From: Haematobia irritans
Lineage: Eukaryota; Arthropoda; Insecta; Diptera; Muscidae
NCBI RefSeq assembly: GCF_050003625.1
Contig: NC_134399.1
Span: forward strand, 220,652,975-220,716,974
DNA: 64,000 bases
Reading direction: 5' to 3'
Shown here: one piece after another, positions 1-11,749 of the stretch
How positions within the stretch are numbered: position 1 is the stretch's first letter
Layout: each line of letters begins with the position of its first letter
Made by a program: the position numbers and the translations under genes
The notes under the pieces: model-generated
Told to the model about the DNA's origin: nothing
Databases searched by the model: none
Seen by the model: only the letters and a program-made list of their open reading frames with translations

Positions 1-52
1 GTAGCAACTTCTACAAAAGACTGTCATCCACAATGGTACTACTTGGGTTGTG
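1..52 (+). repeat. DINE-like element, end fragment
   Basis: The first 52 bases match, with a few changes, the reverse complement of the terminal block at about 30150-30205 (a repair-like 'gaaacttctac' palindrome followed by 'gactgtcatcc'). It is the cut-off end of a DINE-like repeat; the rest lies outside the window or is lost. It abuts the LINE remnant. Confidence 0.55.
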
Positions 53-1830
53 GTTGTTGTTGTAACAGTTTTGAATGTAGTTTCATCCATTTTGTTCTAT
101 GCTTGTGTAGTTCAGCTGGTAGCCAGATCAAGGAACTCTGCGACAAGGATGGGGTGTGTCCAGAGTGATCTGGTAGTGAGACGGGTAGACTTAGCTGGGC
201 AAGCAAAAAGGTGACGAGTGTCATGTGGCCCTTGATGGGACACACGTCAGCTACGCTGCTATCAATCACTGATAGGTATGAATTGAGGCGGCTGCACTTC
301 CCTGATCTTAGTTGGGCCAAAACTACCCCTGTCTGCCGTGGGAGGTCTCTCTCCTTCGGTGATTAACCTTGTAACATCTCACCGCTTCAGCTACAGTATC
401 CTCATCAATCCTGTTCAGTTCAGACCTGCCTGATCTAGAGGCTCTCTTTTATAACGCTGGATCCCTAGAAGGTGAAGATCAATCCTTACATTCCTGGGTG
501 CTGGGTATACCACAAGATGGTGATTTGGATGGTACTGCTTTGACAACATGTTATTGCGTCGATGCTCTGGGATGATCTTGGTCTCCGCATAAAGGTGATC
601 CAGGGGTGTGCTGCGGGTACATCCTGTCGCAGTGAGGTGTTCACACTGGCGCTGCATAATTTACCACATACCGGACAATTGCCTTATATTTATGGCGTTT
701 TCTTTTCTTGTAAAAAATGCACACTTTTTTTGCATTTTGCCCGGAAAATGTACTCTTTAGGTTCTTTTCTAAAAAAAACAGGCAAAAGTGCGAAAAGGCT
801 TCGAATTCTGTTGTGAAAATAGCGCCACGCTGGGAGGCAAATTACGGGCATTTTCAGCACTGCCAACAAACGAGAGTGCTGCGATTGCCCTGTTTCCTTC
901 TTTGAATTCTTTTCTGCCCGCTGAAATGATAGCATTTTTTTAGGTTGCTGGTAACATTTTAAAAATGCGCATTCTGTACAGACAAAATGAAGGCAAAGCA
1001 CTTTTTTCAGAAAAGAAAACACCATTAGTCAACAAGGTTTCTTTATCCGCAATTCAAGTGCTGCCGGCAAACGACTTGAGGACCTTGTTTCTACCGCGGA
1101 GCTTATCACAAATTGCAGTGGCATGGGCAGACGACTTGAAAAGACTGTCGAATGTGCCCCTAAAATCTTGGGGTAATTTGTGGTTCGCCGTCGATTCTGA
1201 CTTTCAACTGTCTGTGTACTTCCGCAGTCCATGTAGTGAATAGTGTGGCTGAGGATTTGGTGGGAGATATCCTTGCAGTGAAATAACTGGTAAGATCAGC
1301 GAGGTAGACGTTCAATCGATGTCATATGTCATCAAAAATGGGTCCGGATGCCATGATTGTACAATCTCGACGCCGTCAGGAGGGGGTGGAATCGAGGACA
1401 GGTAGAGATTAAACAGTGCCGGAGTTATCACCCCACTCTGGGGAACTCCCTATTTAACTCTTCTTGTCCCTGAATTCCACGTACGAAAGGCGTCCGCACA
1501 TATAATTCTGTCCCCTATTGATATGTGTCAAAATGGCATGTAAGGCTGGTGTCGTACTGTGTATCTTACGGAATCCATGTTGATGGTGGGCAGCTGTAAA
1601 ATTCTCCACAAGGCTGGGGAAGAGTAGTGCCTCAAGTGTCTTGGCTACCGGCGAGAGAAGGGATATCGGTCTGTACGATTCACCTTTACTCGAATCTTTG
1701 CCTGGCTTCCGTAGTGGAATCAGTCATCCCATCTTCCAGACATCGGGTATAATGAGTGATTCCAAGGACAAATTCTGTAGAATTTTCCATCAAAAATGGA
1801 AAAACCAGATTAACTTGAATCGCTATTTGT
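53..1830 (-). pseudogene. Degenerate Jockey-type LINE ORF2 (RT and C-terminal domain)
   Basis: Read on the minus strand in several frames, this is a decayed non-LTR retrotransposon ORF2. About 1790-1560 gives an RT block with 'SYRPISLLSPVAKTLEALL' and 'HHQHGFRKIHSTTPALHA'. About 1450-1370 gives 'GVITPALFNLYLSSIPPPP', but the YADD box that should follow is missing. About 1250-1030 gives 'LKVRIDGEP' and 'PKILG'. About 660-40 gives the C-terminal 'HPNHHLVVYPAPRNVRIDLH' and 'AQLRSGKCSRLNSYLS'. There are many frameshifts and at least one stop. The domain order and motifs are those of Jockey-clade elements (family knowledge). It is interrupted at 693-1024 by a small inverted-repeat element. No function is expected. 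Confidence 0.75.
693..1024. mobile_element. MITE with 3-bp TTA target duplication (PIF/Harbinger-like)
   Basis: A 332-bp insertion into the LINE remnant. Its ends are inverted repeats: 'tggcgttttcttttc' at 693-707 and the complement of 'tggtgttttcttttc' at 1010-1024. It is flanked by TTA at 690-692 and TTA at 1025-1027. A 3-bp TWA duplication is the habit of PIF/Harbinger elements, so the class is inferred. It has no coding capacity. The LINE reading resumes on both sides. Confidence 0.65.
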
Positions 1831-2127
1831 GAATGTTGTAACTTCCGGTTCCATTCCTAGTTATAAAGACAATTATCGCTCCTCAAAAAAAGATTATTTT
1901 ATCAGAAGAATTCAATAAATTCAATTTATTTTTTTCGATTCAAAAAAATTATTATTTGTATGACAAATAACAACTAACGAATGACGAATAATTATTTGTG
2001 ACACAAATAAACAGATAACAGTTGAAATTTGATTTCAAAAAATTCCAAATGAAAAATAACGAATAAAAAATGATTTGTTATTTGAATAAAAATTTATTGA
2101 ATAACGCCCAACACTGGCGCCTATATT
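1831..2127. other. AT-rich spacer
   Basis: No gene is seen. The stretch has many short 'attatttgt/acaaataat' inverted motifs around 1930-2090, perhaps the decayed end of another small element, but no boundaries could be set. Confidence 0.3.
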
Positions 2128-2172
2128 GCCTCGATGGCGCAGTAGGCAGCGCGTAAGTCTCATAATCTTAAG
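2128..2172 (+). pseudogene. 5' half of a tRNA-Met(CAT), truncated after the anticodon stem
   Basis: The 45 bases run from a tRNA acceptor start (gcctcg) through a D-arm with A-box 'tggcgcagtaggcagcg' to an anticodon arm 'taagtctcataatctta' with CAT at 2161-2163. This is the first half of an elongator tRNA-Met. The sequence then departs from tRNA: there is no variable loop, T-arm or B box, and no 3' acceptor strand. It cannot be a working tRNA. It may be a tRNA-half copied by a retroelement, or the head of an unknown SINE. Confidence 0.6.
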
Positions 2173-2542
2173 AAGAAGTATTAGCGCCTAAAATCAGCAA
2201 CAAAATTGTTGCCTAAAATTTAACATTGTTTTATTAATAAAATTACATTTTTCATTTAAAAAATAAAAACGAAAAACAACTAAAAGATTATAAACATGTA
2301 TTGAACTAACATGGTAAAAGCAATATTTGGTATGGCGCAAGCCAATTTCCTATCCTCCCCAAGTTTATAATCTTTGTGCAAATCGACCATTGTTTAAAAT
2401 TTTTACCATATTTAAAGTTTTGATAAGTAGTTATATCCTTTTGTTATATAAGTTGACAATTATTTTATTATTACATTATTAAATTTTATATATTATATTG
2501 TCAAGAGTGTTCCAATATCTTCGTCTTTGTGGTAAAAAGTCA
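2173..2542. other. AT-rich spacer
   Basis: No gene or recognisable repeat boundary is seen between the tRNA half and the DINE-like element. The sequence is mostly A/T runs. Confidence 0.3.
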
Positions 2543-2829
2543 TTTTTATACCCTCCACCATAGGATGGGGGGTATACTAACTTTGTCATTCCGTTTGTAA
2601 CACATCGAAATATTGCTCTAAGACCCCATAAAGTATATATATTCTGGGTCGTGGTGAAATTCTGAGTCGATCTGAGCATGTCCGTCCGTCCGTCCGTCCG
2701 TCTGTTGAAATCACGCTAACTTCCGAACGAAACAAGATATCGACTTGAAACTTTGCACAAGTAGTTGTTATTGATGTAGGTCGGATGGTATTGCAAATGG
2801 GTCATATCGGTCCACTTTTACGTATAGCC

Positions 2830-4080
2830 CCATATAAACGGACCCCCAAATTTGGCTTGCGAGGCCTCTAAGAGAAGCAAATTTCATCCGATCCGGCTGA
2901 AATTTGGTACGTGGTGTTAGTATATGGTCTCTAACAACCACGCTGGTCCACATCGGTCCATAATTATATATAGCCCCCATATAAACCGATCCCCCGATTT
3001 GGCTTGCGAGGCATCTAAGAGAAGCAAATTTCATCCGATCCGGCTGAAATTTGGTACGTGGTGTAAGTATGTGGTCTCTAACAACTATGCAAAAATTGGT
3101 CCACATCGGTCCATAATTATATATAGCCCCCATATAAACCGATCCCCCGATTTGGCTTGCGAGGCCTCTAAGAGAAGCAAATTTCATCCGATCCGGCTGA
3201 AATTTGGTACATGGTGTTAGTATATGGTCACTAACAACCATGCACAAATTGGTCCACATCGGTCTATAATTATATATAGCCCCCATACAAACCGATCCCC
3301 CGATTTGGCTTGCGAGGCCTCTAAGAGAAGCAAATTTCATTCGATCCGGCTGAAATTTGGTACATGGTGTTAGTATATGGTCTCTAACAACCATGCAAAA
3401 ATTGGTCCACATCGGTCAATAATTATATATAGCCCCCATATAAACCGATCGCCAGATTTGATCTCCGGAGCCTCTTGGAAGACCAAAATTCATCTGATTC
3501 AGTTGAAATTTGGTACGTGGTGTTAATATATGGCCTCAAACTCCCATACAAAAATTGGTTGAAATCAGTCAATAATTATATATAGCCCCCATATAAACCG
3601 ATCCTCAGATTTGACCTCCGGAGCCCCTTGGAAGAGCGAAATTCATCCGATTCGGTTGAAATTTGGTACGTGATGTTAGTATATGGTATCCAACAACCAT
3701 GCAGGAATTGGTTCATATCAGTCCATAATTATATATAGCACCCATATAAACCGATTCCCAGATTTGACCTCCGGTGCCTTTTGGAGAAGCAAAATTCATC
3801 CGATCTGGTTGAAATTTTGTACGTGGTGGTAGTATATGATATTTAACAACCATGCCAAAAGTGGTCCATATCAGTCCATAATCATATATAGCCCCCATAT
3901 AAACCGATCCCGAGATTTGGTTTTGGGGCCTCTTGGAGGAGCAAATTTCATCCGAGTTAGTTGAAATTTGGTACATTGTGCTAGTATATGGCCGTTAACA
4001 ACCATGCCTAACTAGGTCCATATCGGTCTATAGTTAATATAGCCCTCAGATAAATCGATCCCCAATCACACAAAAATTGG
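2830..4080. repeat. Tandem array, about eight units of roughly 153 bp
   Basis: The marker 'ggcttgc' falls at 2854, 3001, 3154 and 3307, so the unit is 147-153 bp. More diverged units follow to about 4080. Each has 'tatatagcccccatataa', 'tgaaatttggtac' and 'ggtccatatcggtccataa' blocks. Open frames of up to 214 codons across the array are a by-product of a repeat length divisible by three and do not look like genes. Confidence 0.75.
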
Positions 4081-4098
4081 TCCATATCAATAATTGTA

Positions 4099-5031
4099 AA
4101 GGGTGATTTGTTAAGAGCTTGATAACTTTTTTTTTAAAAAAAACGCATAAAATTTGCAAAATCTCATCGGTTCTTTATTTGAAACGTTAGATTGGTCCAT
4201 GACATTTACTTTTTGAAGATAATTTCATTTAAATGTTGACCGCGGCTGCGTCTTAGGTGGTCCATTCGGAAAGTCCAATTTTGGGCAACTTTTTCGAGCA
4301 TTTCGGCCGGAATAGCCCGAATTTCTTCGGAAATGTTGTCTTCCAAAGCTGGAATAGTTGCTGGCTTATTTCTGTAGACTTTAGACTTGACGTAGCCCCA
4401 CAAAAAATAGTCTAAAGGCGTCAAATCGCATGATCTTGGTGGCCAACTTACCGGTCCATTTCTTGAGATGAATTGTTCTCCGAAGTTTTCCCTCAAAATG
4501 GCCATAGAATCGCGAGCTGTGTGGCATGTAGCGCCATCTTGTTGAAACCACATGTCAACCAAGTTCAGTTCTTCCATTTTTGGCAACAAAAAGTTTGTTA
4601 GCATCGAACGATAGCGATCGCCATTCACCGTAACGTTGCGTCCAACAGCATCTTTGAAAAAATACGGTCCAATGATTCCACCAGCGTACAAACCACACCA
4701 AACAGTGCATTTTTCGGGATGCATGGGCAGTTCTTGAACGGCTTCTGGTTGCTCTTAACTCCAAATGCGGCAATTTTGCTTATTTACGTAGCCATTCAAC
4801 CAGAAATGAGCCTCATCGCTGAACAAAATTTGTCGATAAAAAAGCGGATTTTCTGCCACTGATTTTGGTAATAAAATTCAATGATTTGCAAGCGTTGCTC
4901 GTTAGTAAGTCTATTCATGATGAAATGTCAAAGCATACTGAGCATCTTTCTCTTTGACACCATGTCTGAAATCCCACGTGATCTGTCAAATACTAATGCA
5001 TGAAAATCCTAACCTCAAAAGAATCACCCTT
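4099..5031 (-). mobile_element. DD41D mariner-like element, internally deleted copy 1
   Basis: 933 bp, ends 'aagggtgatt' and 'aatcaccctt', flanked by TA at 4097-4098 and 5032-5033. It sits inside the DINE-like element, so it is younger than it. It shares both outer ends with copies at 21693 and 46551 but has its own deletion. A premature TAA in the 'IWSEEQP' region (about 4755) separates it from copy 2. Non-autonomous. Confidence 0.9.
4206..4918 (-). pseudogene. Mariner transposase remnant (DDE, DD41D), deleted and with a stop
   Basis: The start codon region (MNRLTNEQRLQIIEFYYQNQ) at 4918-4860 is fused directly to the region just before the first catalytic Asp (FSDEAH), so most of the N-terminal helix-turn-helix DNA-binding region is deleted and the frame shifts at the junction. 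The catalytic half follows. 'WFQQDGATCHTA' holds the second Asp and 'CDLTPLDYFLWGYVKS' the third; I count 41 residues between them, the spacing of rosa/Visitor-type mariners. A stop lies upstream of 'MHPEKCTVWCG'. The C-terminus 'LNEIIFKK' is intact. It cannot make active transposase but could bind one supplied in trans. Confidence 0.85.
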
Positions 5032-5253
5032 TATATAAGCGTGCAAAAGTCCATATCGATTCGTAATTATTTGTAGACTTACCTACACATACTTGTTTTT
5101 GTCTAATGTATACCACGTATGGACTAACTCACAATTTAGAACCCAAGTAATTCGATTGTGGATGACAGTCTTTCGTAGAAGTTTCTACGCAATCCATGGT
5201 GGAGGGTACATAAGATTCGGCCTGGCCGAACTTACGGCCGTTTATACTTGTTT

Positions 5254-5839
5254 ATTCTGTGAGTTGCAAAGTTTTATCGGACGTCACGTTTGGTTTTGTG
5301 GTCAGAAACAGTCTAAGCATATTCTTCGTCTAATTGAGCTCATTTAGGTAGGATTTGGCTAGGCTTTATGAATTGTCGACCAAGTCTTATAAAGTGATGA
5401 ATAATGAAATAATCTACGGATTACTTTGCAGTTTCACGAAGGCCGATTCGATTTTTGGCCTAATGCCCAAGCTAATTTTTCGGTCGAGCTCTAGCAATTG
5501 CTACATTTTGCTTCTGATCTTATTGAAATTTTTCACTTCCTTATTGACTGAAGAGACCAAATTACAGCGATCTCTAGCAACCCAACCCCAACATAGTACG
5601 AACGATAAATAAGTTTCGGCTTCGGTTAATCGACCTTATCACGCTGAATCCGAACTCCGTTCGAGCTTTACTATTAATAGTTCGCATTTATCTCCCATAA
5701 AAAGTGTATGCAAACGAAATGTCCGCTTGAGGTGCAGATGGTGATAAAATTTCTCTAGCAAAAATGCATTTCAAATTTCGTAAAAAATTTGAGTAGTATT
5801 TAAAATGTTGCTTTAAGTAACTGTATAAGGGCTTTGTAA
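5254..5839. other. Spacer with a segment also present at 22662-22745
   Basis: No gene is seen. From about 5789 the sequence 'gagtagtattta' to 'ctgtataagg' recurs at 22662-22710, so at least the right end belongs to a dispersed or duplicated repeat. Open frames here show no recognisable protein. Confidence 0.35.
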
Positions 5840-5991
5840 AGGTAGAATTACATACCATGCGTTCAATGCGTCCGATGATTGAAGAGTTGAAATTTCTCTT
5901 TGAAATCAAAAGCCCGAATAGTCTGCCGCAAACAGAAAAAATCAACCCTTCCATCAACGCACGGATTGACGCATGGTGTGTAGTTCAACCC
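5840..5991. mobile_element. 152-bp MITE, TAA target duplication, copy 1
   Basis: The ends 'aggtagaattacatacc' and the complement of 'gcatggtgtgtagttcaaccc' are imperfect inverted repeats. The flanks are TAA (5837-5839) and TAA (5992-5994). It matches the element at 39912-40062 in ends, length and internal 'gcgtt..atgcgtc' blocks. The 3-bp TAA duplication suggests a PIF/Harbinger-type MITE. Confidence 0.6.
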
Positions 5992-6408
5992 TAAGTTACA
6001 TATGAAATAAATAAAAAATATAATTCATGAGTCAAATGTGTGATAAGTACTATGTTCTATATAATTTATGTCAAATAGTAATATATATTTTTTTGTTTAT
6101 TTGAAATGTTAATGAAATTTTTAAATGTTAATAAAATTTGCATCCCTAACGTTGTGATAGCAGATGTTGACTAGTTGCTATGAGTAGTTTTTAATTCTTT
6201 AATTCATTTGTTTTATGTTTTTCTATTATTTCGTTATATATTATTTCATATCAATTATTTTTTTTTTATTTTATTGAGTCTTATTACTAGCTTTTTATGT
6301 TAGTAATATTGACTTACTCACGGAGTAGTTTTGTATTCATGTGGGTTTTTTTAAATTTTGTTTTACTTTTTATTTTTAATTTTTAAAATTAATAGTAAAT
6401 AAAATTAA
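5992..6408. other. AT-rich spacer
   Basis: Very AT-rich, with poly-T runs. Nothing recognisable apart from the few bases next to the MITE that match 22720-22745. Confidence 0.3.
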
Positions 6409-7613
<1,205 letters not shown>

Positions 7614-8263
7614 ATATATATATTTTTTGAAATTTTAATAATTTGTTTGTTAATTGTTTTAATTAATGTGTATCCCTTTGTTTTAAATTAATTAATACTA
7701 TTTATGTTACTTTTATCCAGTTTTTAAGCTCATGTACCTTTTTTATAATTTATAATTGTTGTTACGTTTTTGTAGATTTAAAATCCGTATTTGGCCTTGC
7801 GGCTTGGATTCGTGAAAAAAGAATAAATAAAATGTTCGCGCTCTCTGCACGGGGAAATTTTAAGCTCTAAACTCGCCATGATAAATAAAACATACATGTA
7901 ATAAAAAAATAAAAACTTCATTCATTTTATTAAACTCTTTCTAAAACAAGAAAAAAAAATATAAAAATCTTCATTTAATACTATCAATATAGTTAACAGG
8001 GGGGAAAAATAAATGATATATGTAATTGGAACATATATGTTTTAAGTAAACATTTTATGGAAATAATATAAAGCTATATGTAAAATAATCAATGCATATA
8101 TAGAATCTTGTGCCCAAGACTTCATTATAATAAATTCGTTATATATAGATTGTATTCAGCACATACACAGATGCTGTAAAAATTTTCTTGTACTCAATAC
8201 AAAAGAAAAAATAATGTAATGTTAATGTTTCAAATGAGATTACAGACTATTTGGTTCAACCTT
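7614..8263 (-). other. 3' flank of gene A
   Basis: AT-rich sequence downstream of the gene A stop. A minus-strand AATAAA lies at 7931-7926, about 330 nt after the stop, and is one candidate poly(A) signal. At about 7785-7830, 'ggccttgcggcttgga' followed by A-rich sequence resembles a LINE 3' tail like the one at 37125. Confidence 0.35.
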
Positions 8264-11200
8264 TTAGGCATGTGGAAGCTTAGGCGTGGCGGCCACAGTA
8301 GCTATAGGCTTTTGGGAAACAATTGTAGGTCCTGTAGTTGATGATATTGTCGATGTAATTGTTCTTGGTGCTATAGTGGGAGCTTTTGAGGTTGACATTG
8401 ATCCTTTAATAGTCTGAGCGGTATGATTTGTTGTGTTCGTTGGAGGCACATAATGATTTTGTTGTTTATATCCTAGTCCAGCTAAGTGTTGGTCTTGACT
8501 TCCTTTGTTTGGATATTGCATCGTTTGAGCTGTTGCTGGTTGTTGCATGTAATTTGATTGATGCTGGTTTTGTATGCCATTATTTGCATTTTGCATCATT
8601 GCTACCGTCGGTTGTTGTGGATTGTATATTGAAGGTGATCCCAAGTGGTTTTGTGTGGGGTACATTTGCATGTTATTCCTTAGTGATTCTGTATAGGTAG
8701 GAGTATTAGCGTACGCAACATTACCATGGCCATACCCTGATGTCGATGTAAAGCCATTTTGGCCATAATTCATGGTTACCGATGAAGATTGTGGTGGTTG
8801 GTGCCGATTGCTCCCTATGTGATGCTGGTATTGTGGTGTAACTGTGGCATGTGAAACATATGAAGATCCCTGGTAGTTTGTATATGTTGGATGGACATAC
8901 GATGGAGGGATCGGTTGTAGATTATTTATCACTGTTGGATTATAGGGTACTTGATTAGCCGTGGGATTATTTGGCATTATATACCTAATAGGGGAATGTT
9001 GAGGAGCTGTTGCTGAGTTTGCATAACCGCCATATGAAGCTACTGTGGGTTGTTCACAATTCATGGTTGGTGGTTGGTAGTAATTCGAGTAATAGGAATA
9101 ATGTCCCGATTGATTTGGGATGGCATTCAAATACATATGGTTACTTCCAGATCCGCTATTTACGTTAGCTTGATTCACAGGATTTTGTGGGCCAATGTTA
9201 GCTGTTGGTGGCATTTCTGGGGGTTGGGTGTAATGTGTTTGTTTGTTCATTGGTGTCAATTGATTATGGTTCGCACTAGAATTCATAGAAATCCGACTAG
9301 CAGTTGTTGATTCGCTATTTATGACAGTCTGATTTATGCAGTTTTGAAGACCATTATTAGCTGCTGGTGATATTCCTGGATGTTGGGTATAATGTGTTTG
9401 TTTGTTCGTTACTGTCACCGGATTATTATTTACTATATTACCCATTTGAGGAATATTGGGGGCAGAACTGTGTGAAATTCCATTGGAATTCATAGATATC
9501 CGATTACCAGTTGTTGATTCGCTATTTACAACGACCTGGTTTATGGAGTTTTGAAGTCCACTATTAGCTGCTGGTGGTATTCCTGGGTGTTGGGTGTAAT
9601 GTGTCTGTTTGTTCGTTACTCTTAACTGATTATTATTTACTAAATTACCCATTTGTGGATTATTGGGGACAGAACTTTGCGGAATAATTTGGGAGACTTG
9701 CGGTAGCATTCCGATTTGTACATTTCTTTGGTAATTGGTTTGGCTTATAACTGAAGAATGAATCATGGTGTGTGTTGAAGGAGTATTCGAGAACGTATTG
9801 TTCAAGGAAGGTCGCATAGACCTGGTTTGACTTGGGACTTGTTGGGTCGTTTCCACATTAACAGAACCATTTATGGGTTGGTTAGTATTATCCACAGCTG
9901 AGACTCTAATGCCTTGTGTTGAAGGAGGGTTTAAACTGGAGCCATTCATAGGTGGCCGTAAAGACATTGTTTGGGTTGGATTCGTTTCATTTGATTTTTG
10001 AAATGGCACATACGAATTACTTTGTATTCTTAATCTATTTGAATCGTTATTTGTTGGTTCAGGGCAGGGTCCACGAAATGTGTTCATTTGGTGATTTGAA
10101 TTGGAGGACGCTTGAATGGTTTGCATACGTTGCACAATGTTTTGCGAATTTTTGGAATTTAAATTCATCTGTGTAGCCGTTGAGTATTCAATGGATGTTT
10201 TTGACGGGTTTAACAGACTCGTCATTGCAATACATTTTAATTTTGGCTTTTCGCTCATATTGTCTAGCTTTTCCTTTTCTTTTGCATGACTTTCAGCCAC
10301 TACATCATCATCTTCTAGAATTATCACACTATCATCATTGCCTGGACATTCCTCCAACTCGGTTTTAACTGCCGTCAATTGTTTATTTGCACCATCGGGG
10401 CCACCACTATCTATGTGAACGTGTAAGTCATTCAACGAAACAACAGAGATATTGAATTTCGACATCAATTCAATTCGCAGTTTTAATTTATTCGTAGTGT
10501 GAACCTTTTGGTAATGATCATTTGCCAATTGCAATGATTCAATAGGCAGATTACACCAATCGCAAAAGTATTTCAGTACAAATTTATGATACCTTTTCAA
10601 ATGTAAAATAAACGCATCACTTCTCATACCACGTTCGCCACAGCAAAAACAATTGCGTATCGTCGAAAACGACAAGCATTCATTTGCAAGAACAATAGCT
10701 ATGCCCATGGATGTATGCCTGTTCCTGTTTCTCATCAATTTTATCACTGGCACATCACGGGCAGCATGCTCCTGTCGTATGTGATTACCTAATTTGGAGC
10801 GTGAATGATGTATACTAACACAGGATGTACAAATGAAAAATCCAAAATTTGAATGCTGATCAACATGGTTTATGACATCATCCCAATTGCGACAAGTCTT
10901 CAAATGCAAATCACAATGACTGCAGGAAAATGAAGTGCCATTGATACTATGATTTTGTCGAACATGTTGGTAAATTGCTTTGATTTCTACGGCCCGAAAA
11001 TCACAGCTATGATTGAAGCATTTCATTTTCAATTTTCGTGTTATGGTTTTCTCATAATCTTCGAACCAAGGTGACGAACGACTGGATATTGGCCAGCTGC
11101 ATTTGATATTAAGAGAATCCTTAACAATCAAATCCTTTAGACGTACATCAAGGACATTCAATAGTTCGGCCACGAATTCCGAACGATCTGTCAGCATTTC

Positions 11201-11749
11201 ACTTTGTAGGAGTATGAAATATGAGTAACTTAAATTGCAACGAACTTTCTCTAGCCTCAGTGGGCCCAAGGCATGATGTTCTCTTAAACCATGATCACTA
11301 GCAGCGTCATTATTTCTAAATGTTGCAGGACAATGAAAACAAATATAGGTGTGCCTGCGGTGCTCTTCAAAATGAGACTTGTAGTCTGTCAATGAGATCG
11401 TTGTGGTCTCGGAACAATGGGGACATTGGCATTCTAAACAATGGTGTTTTAAACGCATATGGCGCAGCCATAGATCGTAAACAGAAAAGAAACCTCCACA
11501 TAGGGCATCGGGACACCGAAATAGACTATCAGGGGCAATGCCCGTCCTTTCGGTTAGTTTACGTAAACGAACTTTGATTATTTCTTCTTGACCTTTAAGT
11601 AGTTGTTCCGCATTGGGTTTAGATTCTCTTTCCGTCTCATTCGCTTTTTCATTGCACGATTGATTTACAGCTTCATCCAATGTGGCCTGAACTTCTATAA
11701 ATGGCACTGTTTGAGTTTGTGTGAATATTTGTAAATTATGTTGAAAATC
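8264..11749 (-). CDS. Gene A exon 5 (last coding exon)
   Basis: The acceptor 'tatttag' is followed by GATTTTCA in frame 0. The first 400 or so codons hold about eight fingers, among them 'CPDALCGGFFSVYDLWLRH', 'CQCPHCSETTT', 'YICFHCPATF', 'CFNHSCDF', 'FSCSHCDLHL', 'FICTSC', 'CFCCGERGMRSD' and 'YFCDWCNLP'. The remainder is low-complexity Gln/Asn/Ser/Pro/Thr, nearly three times longer than in gene B, ending 'AATPKLPHA'. The stop is at 8264-8266. Confidence 0.9.
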   Translation of the reverse strand, partial: DFQHNLQIFTQTQTVPFIEVQATLDEAVNQSCNEKANETERESKPNAEQLLKGQEEIIKVRLRKLTERTGIAPDSLFRCPDALCGGFFSVYDLWLRHMRLKHHCLECQCPHCSETTTISLTDYKSHFEEHRRHTYICFHCPATFRNNDAASDHGLREHHALGPLRLEKVRCNLSYSYFILLQSEMLTDRSEFVAELLNVLDVRLKDLIVKDSLNIKCSWPISSRSSPWFEDYEKTITRKLKMKCFNHSCDFRAVEIKAIYQHVRQNHSINGTSFSCSHCDLHLKTCRNWDDVINHVDQHSNFGFFICTSCVSIHHSRSKLGNHIRQEHAARDVPVIKLMRNRNRHTSMGIAIVLANECLSFSTIRNCFCCGERGMRSDAFILHLKRYHKFVLKYFCDWCNLPIESLQLANDHYQKVHTTNKLKLRIELMSKFNISVVSLNDLHVHIDSGGPDGANKQLTAVKTELEECPGNDDSVIILEDDDVVAESHAKEKEKLDNMSEKPKLKCIAMTSLLNPSKTSIEYSTATQMNLNSKNSQNIVQRMQTIQASSNSNHQMNTFRGPCPEPTNNDSNRLRIQSNSYVPFQKSNETNPTQTMSLRPPMNGSSLNPPSTQGIRVSAVDNTNQPINGSVNVETTQQVPSQTRSMRPSLNNTFSNTPSTHTMIHSSVISQTNYQRNVQIGMLPQVSQIIPQSSVPNNPQMGNLVNNNQLRVTNKQTHYTQHPGIPPAANSGLQNSINQVVVNSESTTGNRISMNSNGISHSSAPNIPQMGNIVNNNPVTVTNKQTHYTQHPGISPAANNGLQNCINQTVINSESTTASRISMNSSANHNQLTPMNKQTHYTQPPEMPPTANIGPQNPVNQANVNSGSGSNHMYLNAIPNQSGHYSYYSNYYQPPTMNCEQPTVASYGGYANSATAPQHSPIRYIMPNNPTANQVPYNPTVINNLQPIPPSYVHPTYTNYQGSSYVSHATVTPQYQHHIGSNRHQPPQSSSVTMNYGQNGFTSTSGYGHGNVAYANTPTYTESLRNNMQMYPTQNHLGSPSIYNPQQPTVAMMQNANNGIQNQHQSNYMQQPATAQTMQYPNKGSQDQHLAGLGYKQQNHYVPPTNTTNHTAQTIKGSMSTSKAPTIAPRTITSTISSTTGPTIVSQKPIATVAATPKLPHA

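Larger units (their letters stand above)
2543..5253 (-). mobile_element. DINE-1/Helentron-like non-autonomous element with 153-bp internal repeats, copy 1
   Basis: The ends are 'ttttataccctccaccata' on the left and 'atggtggagggtacataag', 'ggccgaacttacggccg', 'tacttgttt' on the right. Near the left end lies a (gtcc)n tract at about 2682-2701, then tandem repeats. Sub-terminal inverted ends, a tetranucleotide tract and an internal tandem array are the plan of DINE-1/HINE elements (family knowledge). By that plan the 5' end is on the right, so the element is on the minus strand. A mariner has inserted at 4099-5031. Without it the element is about 1.78 kb, close to copy 2 at 28612-30268. Confidence 0.65.

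Noticed and set aside
2768..3412. 214-codon minus-strand frame with repeated 'MWTNFCMVVRDHILTPCTKF' units
   Set aside because: The 153-bp repeat length is divisible by three, so the tandem array of the DINE-like element stays open; the same happens at 28686-29330. No domain, no conserved start.
2830..4080. Possible CRISPR-like array
   Set aside because: Eukaryotic context, repeats of about 153 bp without unique spacers, no associated genes; it is the internal array of a transposon.
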